A stretch of DNA of 64,000 bases, from the NCBI RefSeq assembly GCF_945952435.1, contig NZ_CAMFHZ010000001.1, positions 62,001 to 126,000 of the forward strand, read 5' to 3'. The stretch is from an uncultured Microbacterium sp. (GTDB lineage: Bacteria > Actinomycetota > Actinomycetes > Actinomycetales > Microbacteriaceae). The notes beneath the pieces were generated by a model. That model worked only from the letters and a program-made list of their open reading frames with translations, made no database searches and was not told the DNA's origin. The position numbers and the translations under genes are program-made. Below, piece after piece: positions 33,499-41,930 of the stretch (position 1 is its first letter; each line of letters starts with the position of its first letter).

Positions 33499-35370
33499 TC
33501 ACGCCTCCCGGAAGGCACCGCCGAGGAAGGCGTCGAGCTCGGCGACCGCGTCCAGGGGAAGGATCGCGGCGACGTACTGATCGGGGCGCACGACGACCAC
33601 GACGCCGTCGCGGGAGAGCCCTCGCGCCTCGAAGATGTCCGTGCTCGACCAATGCGACGGGGCAGCGGCGTAGACCTTCTCCCAGTCGGTCAGCCCCAGC
33701 GGACCCGTCTTCGGCTGGAACAGCGCGGGCGTCCGGGTGACGTCGACGTCCTCGTAGGGCTGCTGATAGACGGCCTTCACGTCGAACACGGCGTCCACGT
33801 CTGCGTCCGCCGGCGTGAACCGGGCGAACACGGGCGCGGCGGCCGCGGCCCACGCGTCCAGTCCCGATCCGTCGCGATCCCCGAACGCATACACCCGCCA
33901 GCGCCCGTCCGCTTTCGCGTGGTGCCCGAGGTGGATCGCGTTGCCGTCGCCGACCCGCACGACCTCCGCGCTCTTGAACCGCTTGCCGAGGGGGAAGCCT
34001 TCGGCGAGCGCCTGGTGCGCGGCGGACCCCGTGATCATCGACTCCGTGTACTGCGTCATGAAACCGGACGGGAACTCGGCGGTGGCGAGGTAGTAGGTGG
34101 CGAGTTCTTGCGGGTCCGAGATCTCCTCGGGCTTGCGGGCCATGAGCGAGGACCACTCGCGGTCGAAGTCGATGAGCTGCTGCGCCACCGGCCGCCGCTC
34201 GGCGCCGTAGGTCTTCAGCAGCGCGGCCGGGGCGCGACCGGTGAGCACGGATCCGAGCTTCCAGCCGAGGTTGAATCCGTCCTGCATCGACACGTTCATG
34301 CCCTGCCCCGCCTTGGCGCTGTGGGTGTGGCAGGCGTCACCCGTGAGGAACACGCGGGGAGTCGCCTCGGAGCCCTCGTCGACGTCGTCGAAGCCGTCGG
34401 TGATGCGGTGGCCGACCTCGTACACGCTGTGCCAGGCGACCTGCTTCACGTCGATCGAGTAGGGGTGCAGGATGTCGTTGGCCTTCGCGATGATCGCCTC
34501 GATCGGCGTCGAGCGCACGGCATGGTTGTCGTCGGCGGCGACCTCGCCGAGGTCGATGTACATGCGGCTGAGGTAGCCGCCCTCGCGGGGAATGTGCAGG
34601 ATGTTGCCCGCCTCGGCGTTGATCGCGCACTTGGTGCGCCAGTCCGGGAAGTCGGTGTTGACGAGCACGTCCATAACGCCCCAGGCGTGCGCGGAGATCC
34701 CGCCGACATGCGTGCGGCCGATCGCCTCGCGCACGCCGCTGCGGGCGCCGTCGCAGCCCACGACGTAGGCCGCCCGGATCGTCCGCTCGACGGCGTCCCC
34801 CGTCGCGGGATCGCTCTGCCGCACGCGGACCTCGACGGGGTACTCGCCCTCGTCGTGGACGGTGAGGCCGAGGAACTCGACGCCGTAGTCGGGGCGGATG
34901 CGACCGGGGCCGTCGGCGGCGGCCTCGGCGAAGTAGTCCAGCACGCGGGCCTGGTTGACGATCAGGTGCGGGAACTCGCAGATGTCGTAGGCATAGTCGG
35001 CGGTCCGCGCAGTGCGGACGATGTTCTGCGGGTTCTCGGGATCCGGGCCCCAGAAGTTCATCCACCCGATGTTGTAGGCCTCCGCAACGATCCGCTCGGC
35101 GAAGCCGAAGGCCTGGAACGTCTCGACGCTGCGCGGCTGGATGCCGTCCGCCTGCCCGAGCACGAGCCTGCCCTCGCGCTTCTCGATGATCCGCGTCGTC
35201 ACGCTCGGGTACTGCGACATCTGCGCGGCCAGCAGCATGCCGGCCGGGCCGGATCCGACGATCAGCACGTCGGTCTCATCCGGGAGGGCGTCGGGGCGGT
35301 CGATCCCCGCCCCCGCTGCGGGAAGCACGCGCGGGTCGCCGGAGACGTATCCGTGGTGGTGGAACTGCAT
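33499..35370 (-). CDS. Single-component flavin phenol hydroxylase (MobA/PhhA-like)
   Basis: A 623-residue class A flavoprotein monooxygenase. FAD motif DVLIVGSGPAGMLLAAQM near residue 35, the D-G motif in VVGCDGARSGVREAIG, and FLTGDACHTHSAKAGQGMN for the ribityl/pyrophosphate site. The last 170 residues form the thioredoxin-like phenol-hydroxylase dimerisation domain. Size and order match 3-hydroxybenzoate 4-monooxygenase and phenol 2-monooxygenase. Since the next genes degrade homoprotocatechuate, it may hydroxylate 3- or 4-hydroxyphenylacetate in place of HpaBC. This is an inference. Divergent from an IclR gene with two operator-like palindromes between them. Confidence 0.88.
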   Translation of the reverse strand: MQFHHHGYVSGDPRVLPAAGAGIDRPDALPDETDVLIVGSGPAGMLLAAQMSQYPSVTTRIIEKREGRLVLGQADGIQPRSVETFQAFGFAERIVAEAYNIGWMNFWGPDPENPQNIVRTARTADYAYDICEFPHLIVNQARVLDYFAEAAADGPGRIRPDYGVEFLGLTVHDEGEYPVEVRVRQSDPATGDAVERTIRAAYVVGCDGARSGVREAIGRTHVGGISAHAWGVMDVLVNTDFPDWRTKCAINAEAGNILHIPREGGYLSRMYIDLGEVAADDNHAVRSTPIEAIIAKANDILHPYSIDVKQVAWHSVYEVGHRITDGFDDVDEGSEATPRVFLTGDACHTHSAKAGQGMNVSMQDGFNLGWKLGSVLTGRAPAALLKTYGAERRPVAQQLIDFDREWSSLMARKPEEISDPQELATYYLATAEFPSGFMTQYTESMITGSAAHQALAEGFPLGKRFKSAEVVRVGDGNAIHLGHHAKADGRWRVYAFGDRDGSGLDAWAAAAAPVFARFTPADADVDAVFDVKAVYQQPYEDVDVTRTPALFQPKTGPLGLTDWEKVYAAAPSHWSSTDIFEARGLSRDGVVVVVRPDQYVAAILPLDAVAELDAFLGGAFREA

Positions 35371-35464
35371 CGTCGTCGATTCCTTCCTGACGGCGCCGTC
35401 GGGGTCGGGGCTTCGGAACGGCGGTTGCCCGGAGGCGTCATCCGCTCTTGCGTATGAGCACCCA

Positions 35465-35501
35465 GTGTTCTATATTCGAACACACCGTTCTACTATTGAA
35501 C
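35465..35501. promoter_or_regulatory. Paired IclR operator palindromes
   Basis: Two palindromes with the same core: GTGTTC-N7-GAACAC at 35465-35483 (perfect 6-bp arms) and GTTC-N7-GAAC at 35487-35501. Their centres are 20 bp apart, about two helical turns, so two dimers would bind one DNA face. They lie in an AT-rich island between the hydroxylase and IclR genes. Confidence 0.7.
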
Positions 35502-35557
35502 ACAGCGTAACCGAGCCCCGGGGATCGGGCAAGGTCTCACCCCGAGGAGGAGCGCCG

Positions 35558-36256
35558 ATGGCCGAAGCGCCGGCGTCGCAGACACTGAGTCGCGGCATCA
35601 GGATCCTGGAGATCCTCGCAGAGGCCCGCGGATCCCTGTCGATCGACGACATCGCCGCACGCCTCGACGTCCACCGCTCGATCGCCTACCGCCTCCTGCG
35701 CACCCTCGAGGATCACGGCCTCGTGGATCGCGACCGCGCGGGGCTCGTCGCGCTCGGCGCCCGAATGGCGGCCCTCGCGGCCGGGGTCGCCCACGATCTG
35801 CAGTCCGAGGCGCTCCCCGAGCTGACCTCCGTCGCGAACGACCTCGGGATGACGTGCTTCCTCGTCGTGCTCGACGGGCAGGAGTGCATCACCCTGGTCA
35901 GCGTCGAGCCCCGTCATGCCGTGGCCAGCGTCGCCCAGCGCCCCGGCGCACGCCATTCCGTCACGGTCGGCGCCCCGGGCAAGGCCATCCTGACCCAGCT
36001 CGTCGAGGCCGAGTGGCCGGCTCCCGTCCCGCGCGGGCTGCGCGAGTCGGTCGCGGCGGCCCGGCTCGACGGCTATGCGACGAGCCACGACGAGGTCATC
36101 CCCACGGTGCAGTCGGTGGCGGTGCCGCTCGCCCTGCGCGGCCGACGGCCCGCGGCGATCGCGGTCGTGCACGTGGCGACGGATCGCACCGACGCCGAGA
36201 TCGCCGGGCGGCTGCTGCGCTCTGCAGAGGCCATCCGCGAGTCCCTCGGGGCCTGA
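35558..36256 (+). CDS. IclR-family regulator of the flavin hydroxylase
   Basis: A 232-residue IclR protein. Winged helix with LSRGIRILEILAEARGSLSI and RLDVHRSIAYRLLRTLEDHG; effector domain with RHSVTVGAPGKAILTQL and DGYATSHDEVIPTVQSVAVPL. It is somewhat short for the family, missing part of the C-terminal extension. The ATG at 35558 follows GAGGAGG; longer readings run into the operator region. Divergent from the hydroxylase gene, with the paired palindromes between them as obvious targets. Probably responds to a hydroxyaromatic acid. Confidence 0.9.
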   Translation: MAEAPASQTLSRGIRILEILAEARGSLSIDDIAARLDVHRSIAYRLLRTLEDHGLVDRDRAGLVALGARMAALAAGVAHDLQSEALPELTSVANDLGMTCFLVVLDGQECITLVSVEPRHAVASVAQRPGARHSVTVGAPGKAILTQLVEAEWPAPVPRGLRESVAAARLDGYATSHDEVIPTVQSVAVPLALRGRRPAAIAVVHVATDRTDAEIAGRLLRSAEAIRESLGA

Positions 36257-36314
36257 ACACGGCCAACACCGGGATCCGTCCCCGCGCCCTGTCGCCGCGA
36301 CCCAGCGCACCCGT

Positions 36315-36383
36315 CTCAGGACGGATCCGCCGTTCGGGGCAGATCCGACGTGGATCCTCCCCGAACGGCGGGACGAGCCTGAG
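36315..36383. terminator. Long nested hairpin between convergent genes
   Basis: CTCAGG (36315-36320) pairs with CCTGAG (36378-36383); 36327-36339 pairs with 36359-36371 (13 bp perfect, CCGCCGTTCGGGG); GATCC-N5-GGATC closes the apex. It lies in the 138-bp gap between the stops of the IclR and MHS transporter genes and is a likely bidirectional terminator. The rest of the gap shows nothing else. Confidence 0.7.
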
Positions 36384-36394
36384 AACGCGATGCG

Positions 36395-37771
36395 TCAGGC
36401 GCGGGACAGGCCGTAGATCGGACTCTTCGCCTGCTCCTCCTCGGCCTCCGGGCCGAGCGGGATCCCGCTGCGGTCGCGCAGGAGCAGGGTCGCGATGAGA
36501 CCGAGGACGGTCATGCCCGCGAGATACCAGGTCACGGCCTGCGTCGAGCCCGTCGCCTGGACGAGGGTCTGGGCGATCGTCGGCGCGAAGGCTCCGCCGA
36601 GGATCGCGCCGATCGCGTACGAGATCGAGACGCCGGAGAAGCGGATCGAGGCGGGGAAAAGCTCCGTGTAGAGAGCGGCCTGCGGGCCGTAGGTGAGGCC
36701 GAGGCCGACGGTGAGGATCACGAGGGCGAGCGCCAGCATCCCGACACTCCCCGTGTTCACGAGCGGGAACAGCAGGAACACGCCGACGAGCTGCAGGATC
36801 CAGCCCGCGATGTACGTCGTCCGGCGACCGATCCGATCGGCGAGCAGACCGGCGATCCACGTGAAGATCAGCCAGGTGACGCCGGACAGGGTGACGGCCC
36901 ACAGCACGTCCGAGGTGCTGAGGCCGATCGGACCTTTGGGGTCGGTCGCGTAGCGCTGGATGTATCCGCCGGTGGTCATGTACCCGACCGCGTTGTTGCC
37001 GGCGAAGACGAGCGCCGCGATGATCACGAGCAGAGCGTGCTTGCGGAAGAGCTGCACGATGGGCATGCGCGCTTCGGCCTTGCGCTCCGCGAGCTCCAGG
37101 AAGACCGGGCTCTCCTCGACCCTGCGGCGGACATAGTAGCCGATGAGGATCAGCACGACGCTCAGCCAGAACGCGACGCGCCAGCCCCAGGCCAGGAACC
37201 AGGCCTGCCCCGGGATCGCGAGCAGCGCGAGCACCGCCGAGGCGAGCAGCAGACCGAGCGGGACGCCCATCTGCGGCGACGCCCCGAAGATGCCGCGCTT
37301 GGCCTTCGGCGCGTGCTCGACGGCCATGAGCACCGCGCCGCCCCACTCGCCGCCTGCCGAGATGCCCTGCAGGATCCGCAGCAGCACGAGCAGGATCGGC
37401 GCCGCGACGCCGATCTGCGCGAACGTGGGCAGGAAGCCGACCAGCGTCGTCGAGGCCCCCATGAGCACGAGGGTGAGCATGAGGACGAACCGGCGTCCGT
37501 GCTTGTCGCCGAGGTGTCCGGCGAGGAAGGCGCCGAGCGGACGGAAGAGGAAGCTGATCCCGACGGTGATGAACGACAGGATCTGCGCGAATCCCTCCCC
37601 GGCCGGGGCGAAGAAGAGCTGGCCGAAGACGAGCCCCGCCGCCGAGGCGTAGATGAAGAAGTCGTACCACTCCACGGTCGTGCCGATCACCGTCGCGAAG
37701 ACGACGCGGCGGCGGTCGGCCGGCGAGGCGATGGTCCCCGTGGGAGTGAAGCCTCCTGGCTCTGCGGACAT
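36395..37771 (-). CDS. MFS metabolite:H+ symporter (MHS family), probably aromatic acid uptake
   Basis: A 458-residue protein with 12 hydrophobic segments. MHS hallmarks: VIGTTVEWYDFFIYASAAGL in TM1, FRPLGAFLAGHLGDKHGRR (motif A) between TM2 and TM3, LLRILQGISAGGEWGGAVLM in TM4, and LYTELFPASIRFSGVSISYA late. MHS carriers move organic acids and aromatic carboxylates. The ATG at 37771 follows AAGGAG. It is divergent from the FAH-RraA gene and has its own -35/-10 pair at 37877-37905. Its place in the cluster suggests uptake of a hydroxyphenylacetate-type substrate. Confidence 0.9.
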   Translation of the reverse strand: MSAEPGGFTPTGTIASPADRRRVVFATVIGTTVEWYDFFIYASAAGLVFGQLFFAPAGEGFAQILSFITVGISFLFRPLGAFLAGHLGDKHGRRFVLMLTLVLMGASTTLVGFLPTFAQIGVAAPILLVLLRILQGISAGGEWGGAVLMAVEHAPKAKRGIFGASPQMGVPLGLLLASAVLALLAIPGQAWFLAWGWRVAFWLSVVLILIGYYVRRRVEESPVFLELAERKAEARMPIVQLFRKHALLVIIAALVFAGNNAVGYMTTGGYIQRYATDPKGPIGLSTSDVLWAVTLSGVTWLIFTWIAGLLADRIGRRTTYIAGWILQLVGVFLLFPLVNTGSVGMLALALVILTVGLGLTYGPQAALYTELFPASIRFSGVSISYAIGAILGGAFAPTIAQTLVQATGSTQAVTWYLAGMTVLGLIATLLLRDRSGIPLGPEAEEEQAKSPIYGLSRA

Positions 37772-37876
37772 TGTCTGCTCCTTTGCATGACGTCGTGCGT
37801 GGTGACGTCGTCGTCGCGGCCCGTGGTGGCGGGCCTTCCGAGGCGACCGGATCGGTGCTTGCCGCCCTCCTGCACG

Positions 37877-37905
37877 ATAATATACGATTTCGAATACGAC
37901 GCCAA
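37877..37905 (-). promoter_or_regulatory. Sigma70-type promoter of the MHS transporter with operator-like spacer
   Basis: On the minus strand TTGGCG (-35, 37905-37900) and TATTAT (-10, 37882-37877) are separated by exactly 17 bp. The spacer and edge contain two direct TCGTAT copies 12 bp apart, a plausible target for the GntR regulator encoded nearby. This is the best consensus promoter seen in the window. Confidence 0.65.
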
Positions 37906-37946
37906 GGAACCGATCCTGGCCGATCCGCGCGAGGAGGCGCCCTCTG

Positions 37947-39545
37947 ATGACCGACACGTCCGTCCCGATCCCCCGGCCCGGCAAGATCATCGCGATCCAC
38001 CTCAACTACCGCTCGCGGGCGGACCAGCGCGGACGCACCCCCGCCGCCCCCTCGTACTTCTTCAAGCCCTCCTCCTCGCTCGCGGGCAGCAACGCCACGG
38101 TGGAGCGTCCCGCGGGCACCGAGCTCCTCGCCTTCGAAGGCGAGATCGCGCTCGTGATCGGCACCGCGGCGCACCGCGTCGGGGTCGAGGACGCGTGGTC
38201 GCACGTCGCCTGGGTGACCGCTTCGAACGACCTCGGGCTCTACGACCTGCGCGCGAACGACAAAGGGTCGAACGTCCGTTCCAAGGGCGGGGACGGCTAC
38301 ACCCCGCTCGGCCCCGACCTCATCCCGGCCGCCGAGGTGGATCCCGGCTCGCTCCGGGTGCGCGCCTGGGTCAACGGGGACCTCCGTCAGGACGACGAGA
38401 CCTCCGGTCTGCTCTTCCCGCTGCCGCAGCTCGTCGCCGATCTGTCCCAGCACTTCACCCTCGAGCCGGGCGACGTGATCCTCACCGGCACCCCGGCCGG
38501 ATCCAGCGTGATCGAGCCGGGAGACGTCGTCGTCGTCGAGGTCGATGCGCCGCACTCCGCGAAGACCTACACCTCCGGAGGCCTGCGCACCACGGTCGCG
38601 CAGGGCGACGTGCCCTTCGACGGCGCGCTCGGATCCCTGCCCGCCGTCGACGATCTGCAGCGCGCCGAGGCGTGGGGCTCGCGCGAGGAGGCGGGTCTGC
38701 CCCCCGAGGACCCGTCGACCGAAGCCGCCCACCCCCAGGCGTCGTCGACCGAGACCACCGAAGCCGCCCACCCCCAGGGGTCGTTGAGCGAGGACGGCGA
38801 AGCCGACCGAGACGAAACGCCCCGCACCGCGCCCCGGCTGAGCGACGAGCTGCGCACGAGGCTCCTCGCCGCACCGACCGCCGGGCTCTCGGCCCAGCTG
38901 CGCAAGCGCGGCCTGCACCACTGCTTCATCGACGGCGTGAGCGCGAACCTCCCCGGCGCGAAGATCGTCGGCACCGCCAAGACGCTGCGCTTCGTGCCCG
39001 CCCGCGAAGACCTGTTCGCGAGCCACGGCGGCGGATACAACGCGCAGAAGCGCGCCTTCGACACAGTCGAGGAGGGCGAGGTCATCGTCATCGAGGCCCG
39101 CGGCGACGCCACCTCGGGCACCCTCGGCGACATCCTCGCGCTGCGCGCCAAGGCCCGCCGTGCGGCCGGCGTCGTGACCGACGGCGGCGTGCGCGACTTC
39201 GCCGCGGTCGCCGAGATCGGGCTTCCGGTCTTCTCGCAGGGCGCTCATCCCTCCGTGCTCGGGCGCAGGCACGTCCCGTGGGACGTCGACGTCACGATCG
39301 CGTGCGGCGGGGCGGCGGTCCAGCCCGGCGACGTGATCGTCGGCGATGCGGACGGCGTCGTCGTGATCCCTCCTGCGCTCGTGGAGGAGGTCGTCGACGC
39401 GACCCTCGCCCAGGAGGACGAGGATGCATGGATCGCCGAGCAGGTCGAGTCGGGCCACCCCGTCGACGGACTGTTCCCGATGAACGCCGCGTGGCGCGCG
39501 ACGTACGAGGCCTGGCTCGCGGACGGCCGGGAAGGCCGGCGATGA
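37947..39545 (+). CDS. Fumarylacetoacetase-family domain fused to an RraA-like aldolase domain
   Basis: A 532-residue fusion. Residues 1-245 are FAH-fold: metal ligands in LLAFEGEIALVIG and ASNDLGLYDLR, substrate loop KGGDGYTPLGPDL, and ILTGTPAGS. Residues about 300-520 are RraA-like with GTAKTLRF and the aldolase/decarboxylase motif TDGGVRDF near 411-416. In the homoprotocatechuate route an FAH-family enzyme (HpaG) decarboxylates and isomerises 5-oxopent-3-ene-1,2,5-tricarboxylate, so that step is likely here; the RraA half may decarboxylate or cleave an oxo-acid. The linker (about 255-300) contains a direct repeat and a translated copy of an interspersed genomic repeat. ATGA overlap with the GntR gene. 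Confidence 0.85.
   Translation: MTDTSVPIPRPGKIIAIHLNYRSRADQRGRTPAAPSYFFKPSSSLAGSNATVERPAGTELLAFEGEIALVIGTAAHRVGVEDAWSHVAWVTASNDLGLYDLRANDKGSNVRSKGGDGYTPLGPDLIPAAEVDPGSLRVRAWVNGDLRQDDETSGLLFPLPQLVADLSQHFTLEPGDVILTGTPAGSSVIEPGDVVVVEVDAPHSAKTYTSGGLRTTVAQGDVPFDGALGSLPAVDDLQRAEAWGSREEAGLPPEDPSTEAAHPQASSTETTEAAHPQGSLSEDGEADRDETPRTAPRLSDELRTRLLAAPTAGLSAQLRKRGLHHCFIDGVSANLPGAKIVGTAKTLRFVPAREDLFASHGGGYNAQKRAFDTVEEGEVIVIEARGDATSGTLGDILALRAKARRAAGVVTDGGVRDFAAVAEIGLPVFSQGAHPSVLGRRHVPWDVDVTIACGGAAVQPGDVIVGDADGVVVIPPALVEEVVDATLAQEDEDAWIAEQVESGHPVDGLFPMNAAWRATYEAWLADGREGRR
38718..38778 (+). repeat. Direct repeat inside the fusion-protein linker
   Basis: A 22-bp sequence at 38718-38739 recurs exactly at 38757-38778 (period 39 bp, 13 codons), encoding two T-E-A-A-H-P-Q segments. 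It abuts the interspersed repeat copy at 38782, suggesting that the linker grew by insertion and local duplication. Confidence 0.8.
38782..38823 (+). repeat. Interspersed hairpin repeat, copy A, translated in frame
   Basis: Same element as at 43121-43328 and 50501-50539: begins CGTTGAGCGAGGAC, has an inner hairpin CGGC-gaa-GCCG, and ends GACCGAGACGAAACGCCCC. Here it is in frame in the FAH-RraA gene and encodes LSEDGEADRDETP. Confidence 0.85.
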
Positions 39546-40210
39546 CCGACACCGCCCTCACCGGGAGCAAGTCGGAGCAGGCATACGAATGGATCCGCTC
39601 CCGCATCGCGTCGCGCGCCTTCGGCCCGGGATTCCGCCTCGTGCTCGGCACGATCGCCGAGGAGCTCGACATGAGCGTCGTCCCGGTGCGCGAGGCGATC
39701 CGGCGGCTCGAGGCGGAGGACCTCGTCACGTTCGAGCGGAACGTGGGCGCGAGGGTCTCCCTCGTGGACGAGAGCGAGTACGTGCACACGATGCAGTCGC
39801 TCGGGCTCATCGAGGGCGCCGCGACCGCTCTGTCCGCCCCCTTCCTCGACGCCGAGGCGCTGGATCGGGCCGCCGAGGTCAACGACCGGATGACGCACCT
39901 GCTCGCGCACTTCGACGCGCACACCTTCACCGAGCTGAACAAGACCTTCCACTCGGTGCTGTACGAGCCCTGCCCCAATCCGCACATCCTCGACCTCGTG
40001 CACCGTGGCTGGGCCCGCCTCAGCGGGATCCGCGACTCGACGTTCGCCTTCGTGCCCGGCCGTGCCGAGCACTCCGTCGAGGAGCACGTGCAGATCCTCG
40101 ACCTGATCCGCTCCGGCGCCGATCCGCTCGAGATCGAGCTCGCGGCCCGCAACCACCGCTGGCGCACGATGGACGCGTTCCTCGCCAGCCGCCATCCGCA
40201 CGCCGACTGA
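39542..40210 (+). CDS. GntR-family (FadR/VanR-like FCD) regulator of the aromatic cluster
   Basis: A 222-residue GntR protein. Winged helix: EQAYEWIRSRIASRAFGPGF, LGTIAEELDMSVVPVREAIR and LEAEDLVTFERNVGARVS. The helical FCD domain carries a histidine-rich metal/effector site (FNKTFH-like ELNKTFHSVL, VEEHVQIL, RNHRWR). The ATG overlaps the stop of the FAH-RraA gene by 4 nt, so it is made with the pathway it probably controls. Candidate targets are the MHS promoter spacer (37883-37899) and its own operon. Confidence 0.9.
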   Translation: MTDTALTGSKSEQAYEWIRSRIASRAFGPGFRLVLGTIAEELDMSVVPVREAIRRLEAEDLVTFERNVGARVSLVDESEYVHTMQSLGLIEGAATALSAPFLDAEALDRAAEVNDRMTHLLAHFDAHTFTELNKTFHSVLYEPCPNPHILDLVHRGWARLSGIRDSTFAFVPGRAEHSVEEHVQILDLIRSGADPLEIELAARNHRWRTMDAFLASRHPHAD

Positions 40211-40257
40211 CCACCCGAACCGCACGAACCCGACAGAACCCCCTCGGAAGGACGATG

Positions 40258-41796
40258 ATGACCGACGTCTACACCCCCGCGGACCTGCCCGCGACCATCC
40301 AGCACTACATCGACGGCGCGTTCGTCGACTCGATCGACGGCGACACCTTCGAGGTGCTCAACCCCGTCACGAACGAGACGTACGCCCACGCCGCCGCCGG
40401 CAAGAAGGCCGATATCGAGCTCGCCGTCGCCGCCGCGAAGCGCGCCTTCGACGAAGGCCCCTGGCCGCGGATGCTCCCCCGCGAGCGTTCGCGCGTGCTG
40501 CACAGGATCGCCGACATCGTCGAGTCGCGCGACGCGCGCCTCGCCGAGCTCGAGTCCTTCGACTCCGGCCTGCCGATCACCCAGGCACTGGGTCAGGCCC
40601 GACGCGCCGCCGAGAACTTCCGCTTCTTCGCGGACCTCATCGTCGCCCAGGCCGACGACGCGTTCAAGGTCCCCGGCAAGCAGATGAACTACGTCAACCG
40701 CAAGCCGATCGGCGTCGCCGGCCTCATCACGCCGTGGAACACGCCGTTCATGCTCGAGTCGTGGAAGCTCGGCCCCGCGCTCGCGACCGGCAACACGGTC
40801 GTGCTGAAGCCCGCGGAGTTCACCCCGCTGTCCGCATCGCTGTGGGCCGGCATCTTCGAGGAGGCGGGGCTGCCCCAGGGCGTCTTCAACCTCGTCAACG
40901 GACTCGGCGAGGACGCGGGCGACGCCCTCGTCAAGCACCCCGACGTCCCCCTCATCTCGTTCACCGGTGAGAGCCGCACAGGGCAGATCATCTTCGGCAA
41001 CGCCGCTCCCTTCCTCAAGGGGCTGTCGATGGAGCTCGGCGGCAAGAGCCCCGCAGTCGTGTTCGCCGACGCCGATCTCGACACCGCGATCGATGCCTGC
41101 ATCTTCGGCGTGTTCTCGCTGAACGGCGAGCGCTGCACGGCCGGATCCCGCATCCTCGTCCAGCGCGACGTCTACGACGAGTTCGTCGAGCGCTACGCCG
41201 CCCAGGCCAAGCGGGTCAAGGTCGGCCTGCCGCACGACCCCACGACGGAGGTCGGCGCGCTCGTGCACCCCGAGCACTACGAGAAGGTGATGAGCTACGT
41301 CGAGATCGGCAAGGAGGAGGGCCGCCTCGTCGCCGGCGGCGGGCGCCCCGAGGGCTTCCCCACGGGCAATTACGTCGCGCCGACGGTCTTCGCCGACGTC
41401 TCCCCGGACGCCCGCATCTTCCAGGAGGAGATCTTCGGACCGGTCGTCGCCATCACCCCGTTCGACACCGACGAGGAGGCACTGGCCCTCGCGAACAACA
41501 CGCGCTACGGCCTCGCCGCCTACATCTGGACGAACGACCTCAAGCGCGCGCACAACTTCGCGGGCGCCGTCGAGGCCGGCATGGTGTGGCTGAACTCGAA
41601 CAACGTGCGGGACCTGCGCACCCCGTTCGGCGGGGTCAAGGCCTCGGGCCTCGGACACGAGGGCGGCTACCGCTCGATCGACTTCTACACCGATCAGCAG
41701 AGCGTGCACATCACCCTGGGCGAGCCGCACAACCCGGTCTTCGGCAAGCAGGCGCCGCCTGCCGAGCAGGACCTCGACGACCCGGACCCCCGCTGA
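40258..41796 (+). CDS. hpaE: 5-carboxymethyl-2-hydroxymuconate semialdehyde dehydrogenase-like ALDH
   Basis: A 512-residue ALDH with the catalytic glutamate in LSMELGGKSPAVVF and the cysteine in LNGERCTAGSRILVQ, plus TPWNTPFMLESWKLGPAL for NAD binding and the C-terminal PFGGVKASGLGHEGGYRSIDFYT typical of HpaE/HpcC. It oxidises the semialdehyde made by the next gene's dioxygenase. ATGATG at 40255: the second ATG has the better spacing to GGAAGG. It lies 47 nt after the GntR gene and 134 nt before hpaD; context gives most of the specificity call. Confidence 0.88.
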   Translation: MTDVYTPADLPATIQHYIDGAFVDSIDGDTFEVLNPVTNETYAHAAAGKKADIELAVAAAKRAFDEGPWPRMLPRERSRVLHRIADIVESRDARLAELESFDSGLPITQALGQARRAAENFRFFADLIVAQADDAFKVPGKQMNYVNRKPIGVAGLITPWNTPFMLESWKLGPALATGNTVVLKPAEFTPLSASLWAGIFEEAGLPQGVFNLVNGLGEDAGDALVKHPDVPLISFTGESRTGQIIFGNAAPFLKGLSMELGGKSPAVVFADADLDTAIDACIFGVFSLNGERCTAGSRILVQRDVYDEFVERYAAQAKRVKVGLPHDPTTEVGALVHPEHYEKVMSYVEIGKEEGRLVAGGGRPEGFPTGNYVAPTVFADVSPDARIFQEEIFGPVVAITPFDTDEEALALANNTRYGLAAYIWTNDLKRAHNFAGAVEAGMVWLNSNNVRDLRTPFGGVKASGLGHEGGYRSIDFYTDQQSVHITLGEPHNPVFGKQAPPAEQDLDDPDPR

Positions 41797-41828
41797 CCGG
41801 ATCCCCTGCTCGGACCCGCTCGCTCCCC

Positions 41829-41893
41829 CTGCTCCCGTCGCGATTCCTGCCGCTCTGACGCGCTCATACCGACAGCCATCGCGACGGGAGCAG
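41829..41893. repeat. 16-bp perfect inverted repeat between hpaE and hpaD
   Basis: Arms 41829-41844 (CTGCTCCCGTCGCGAT) and 41878-41893 are exact reverse complements around a 33-nt loop. There is no T-run. It occupies most of the 134-bp gap and could end or attenuate the upstream transcript, stabilise an mRNA end, or be a mobile palindrome. The ribosome site AAGGA for hpaD follows it. Confidence 0.75.
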
Positions 41894-41930
41894 AACCCGA
41901 ACCGACTTTCTCTCACGCAAGGACGCTGAC

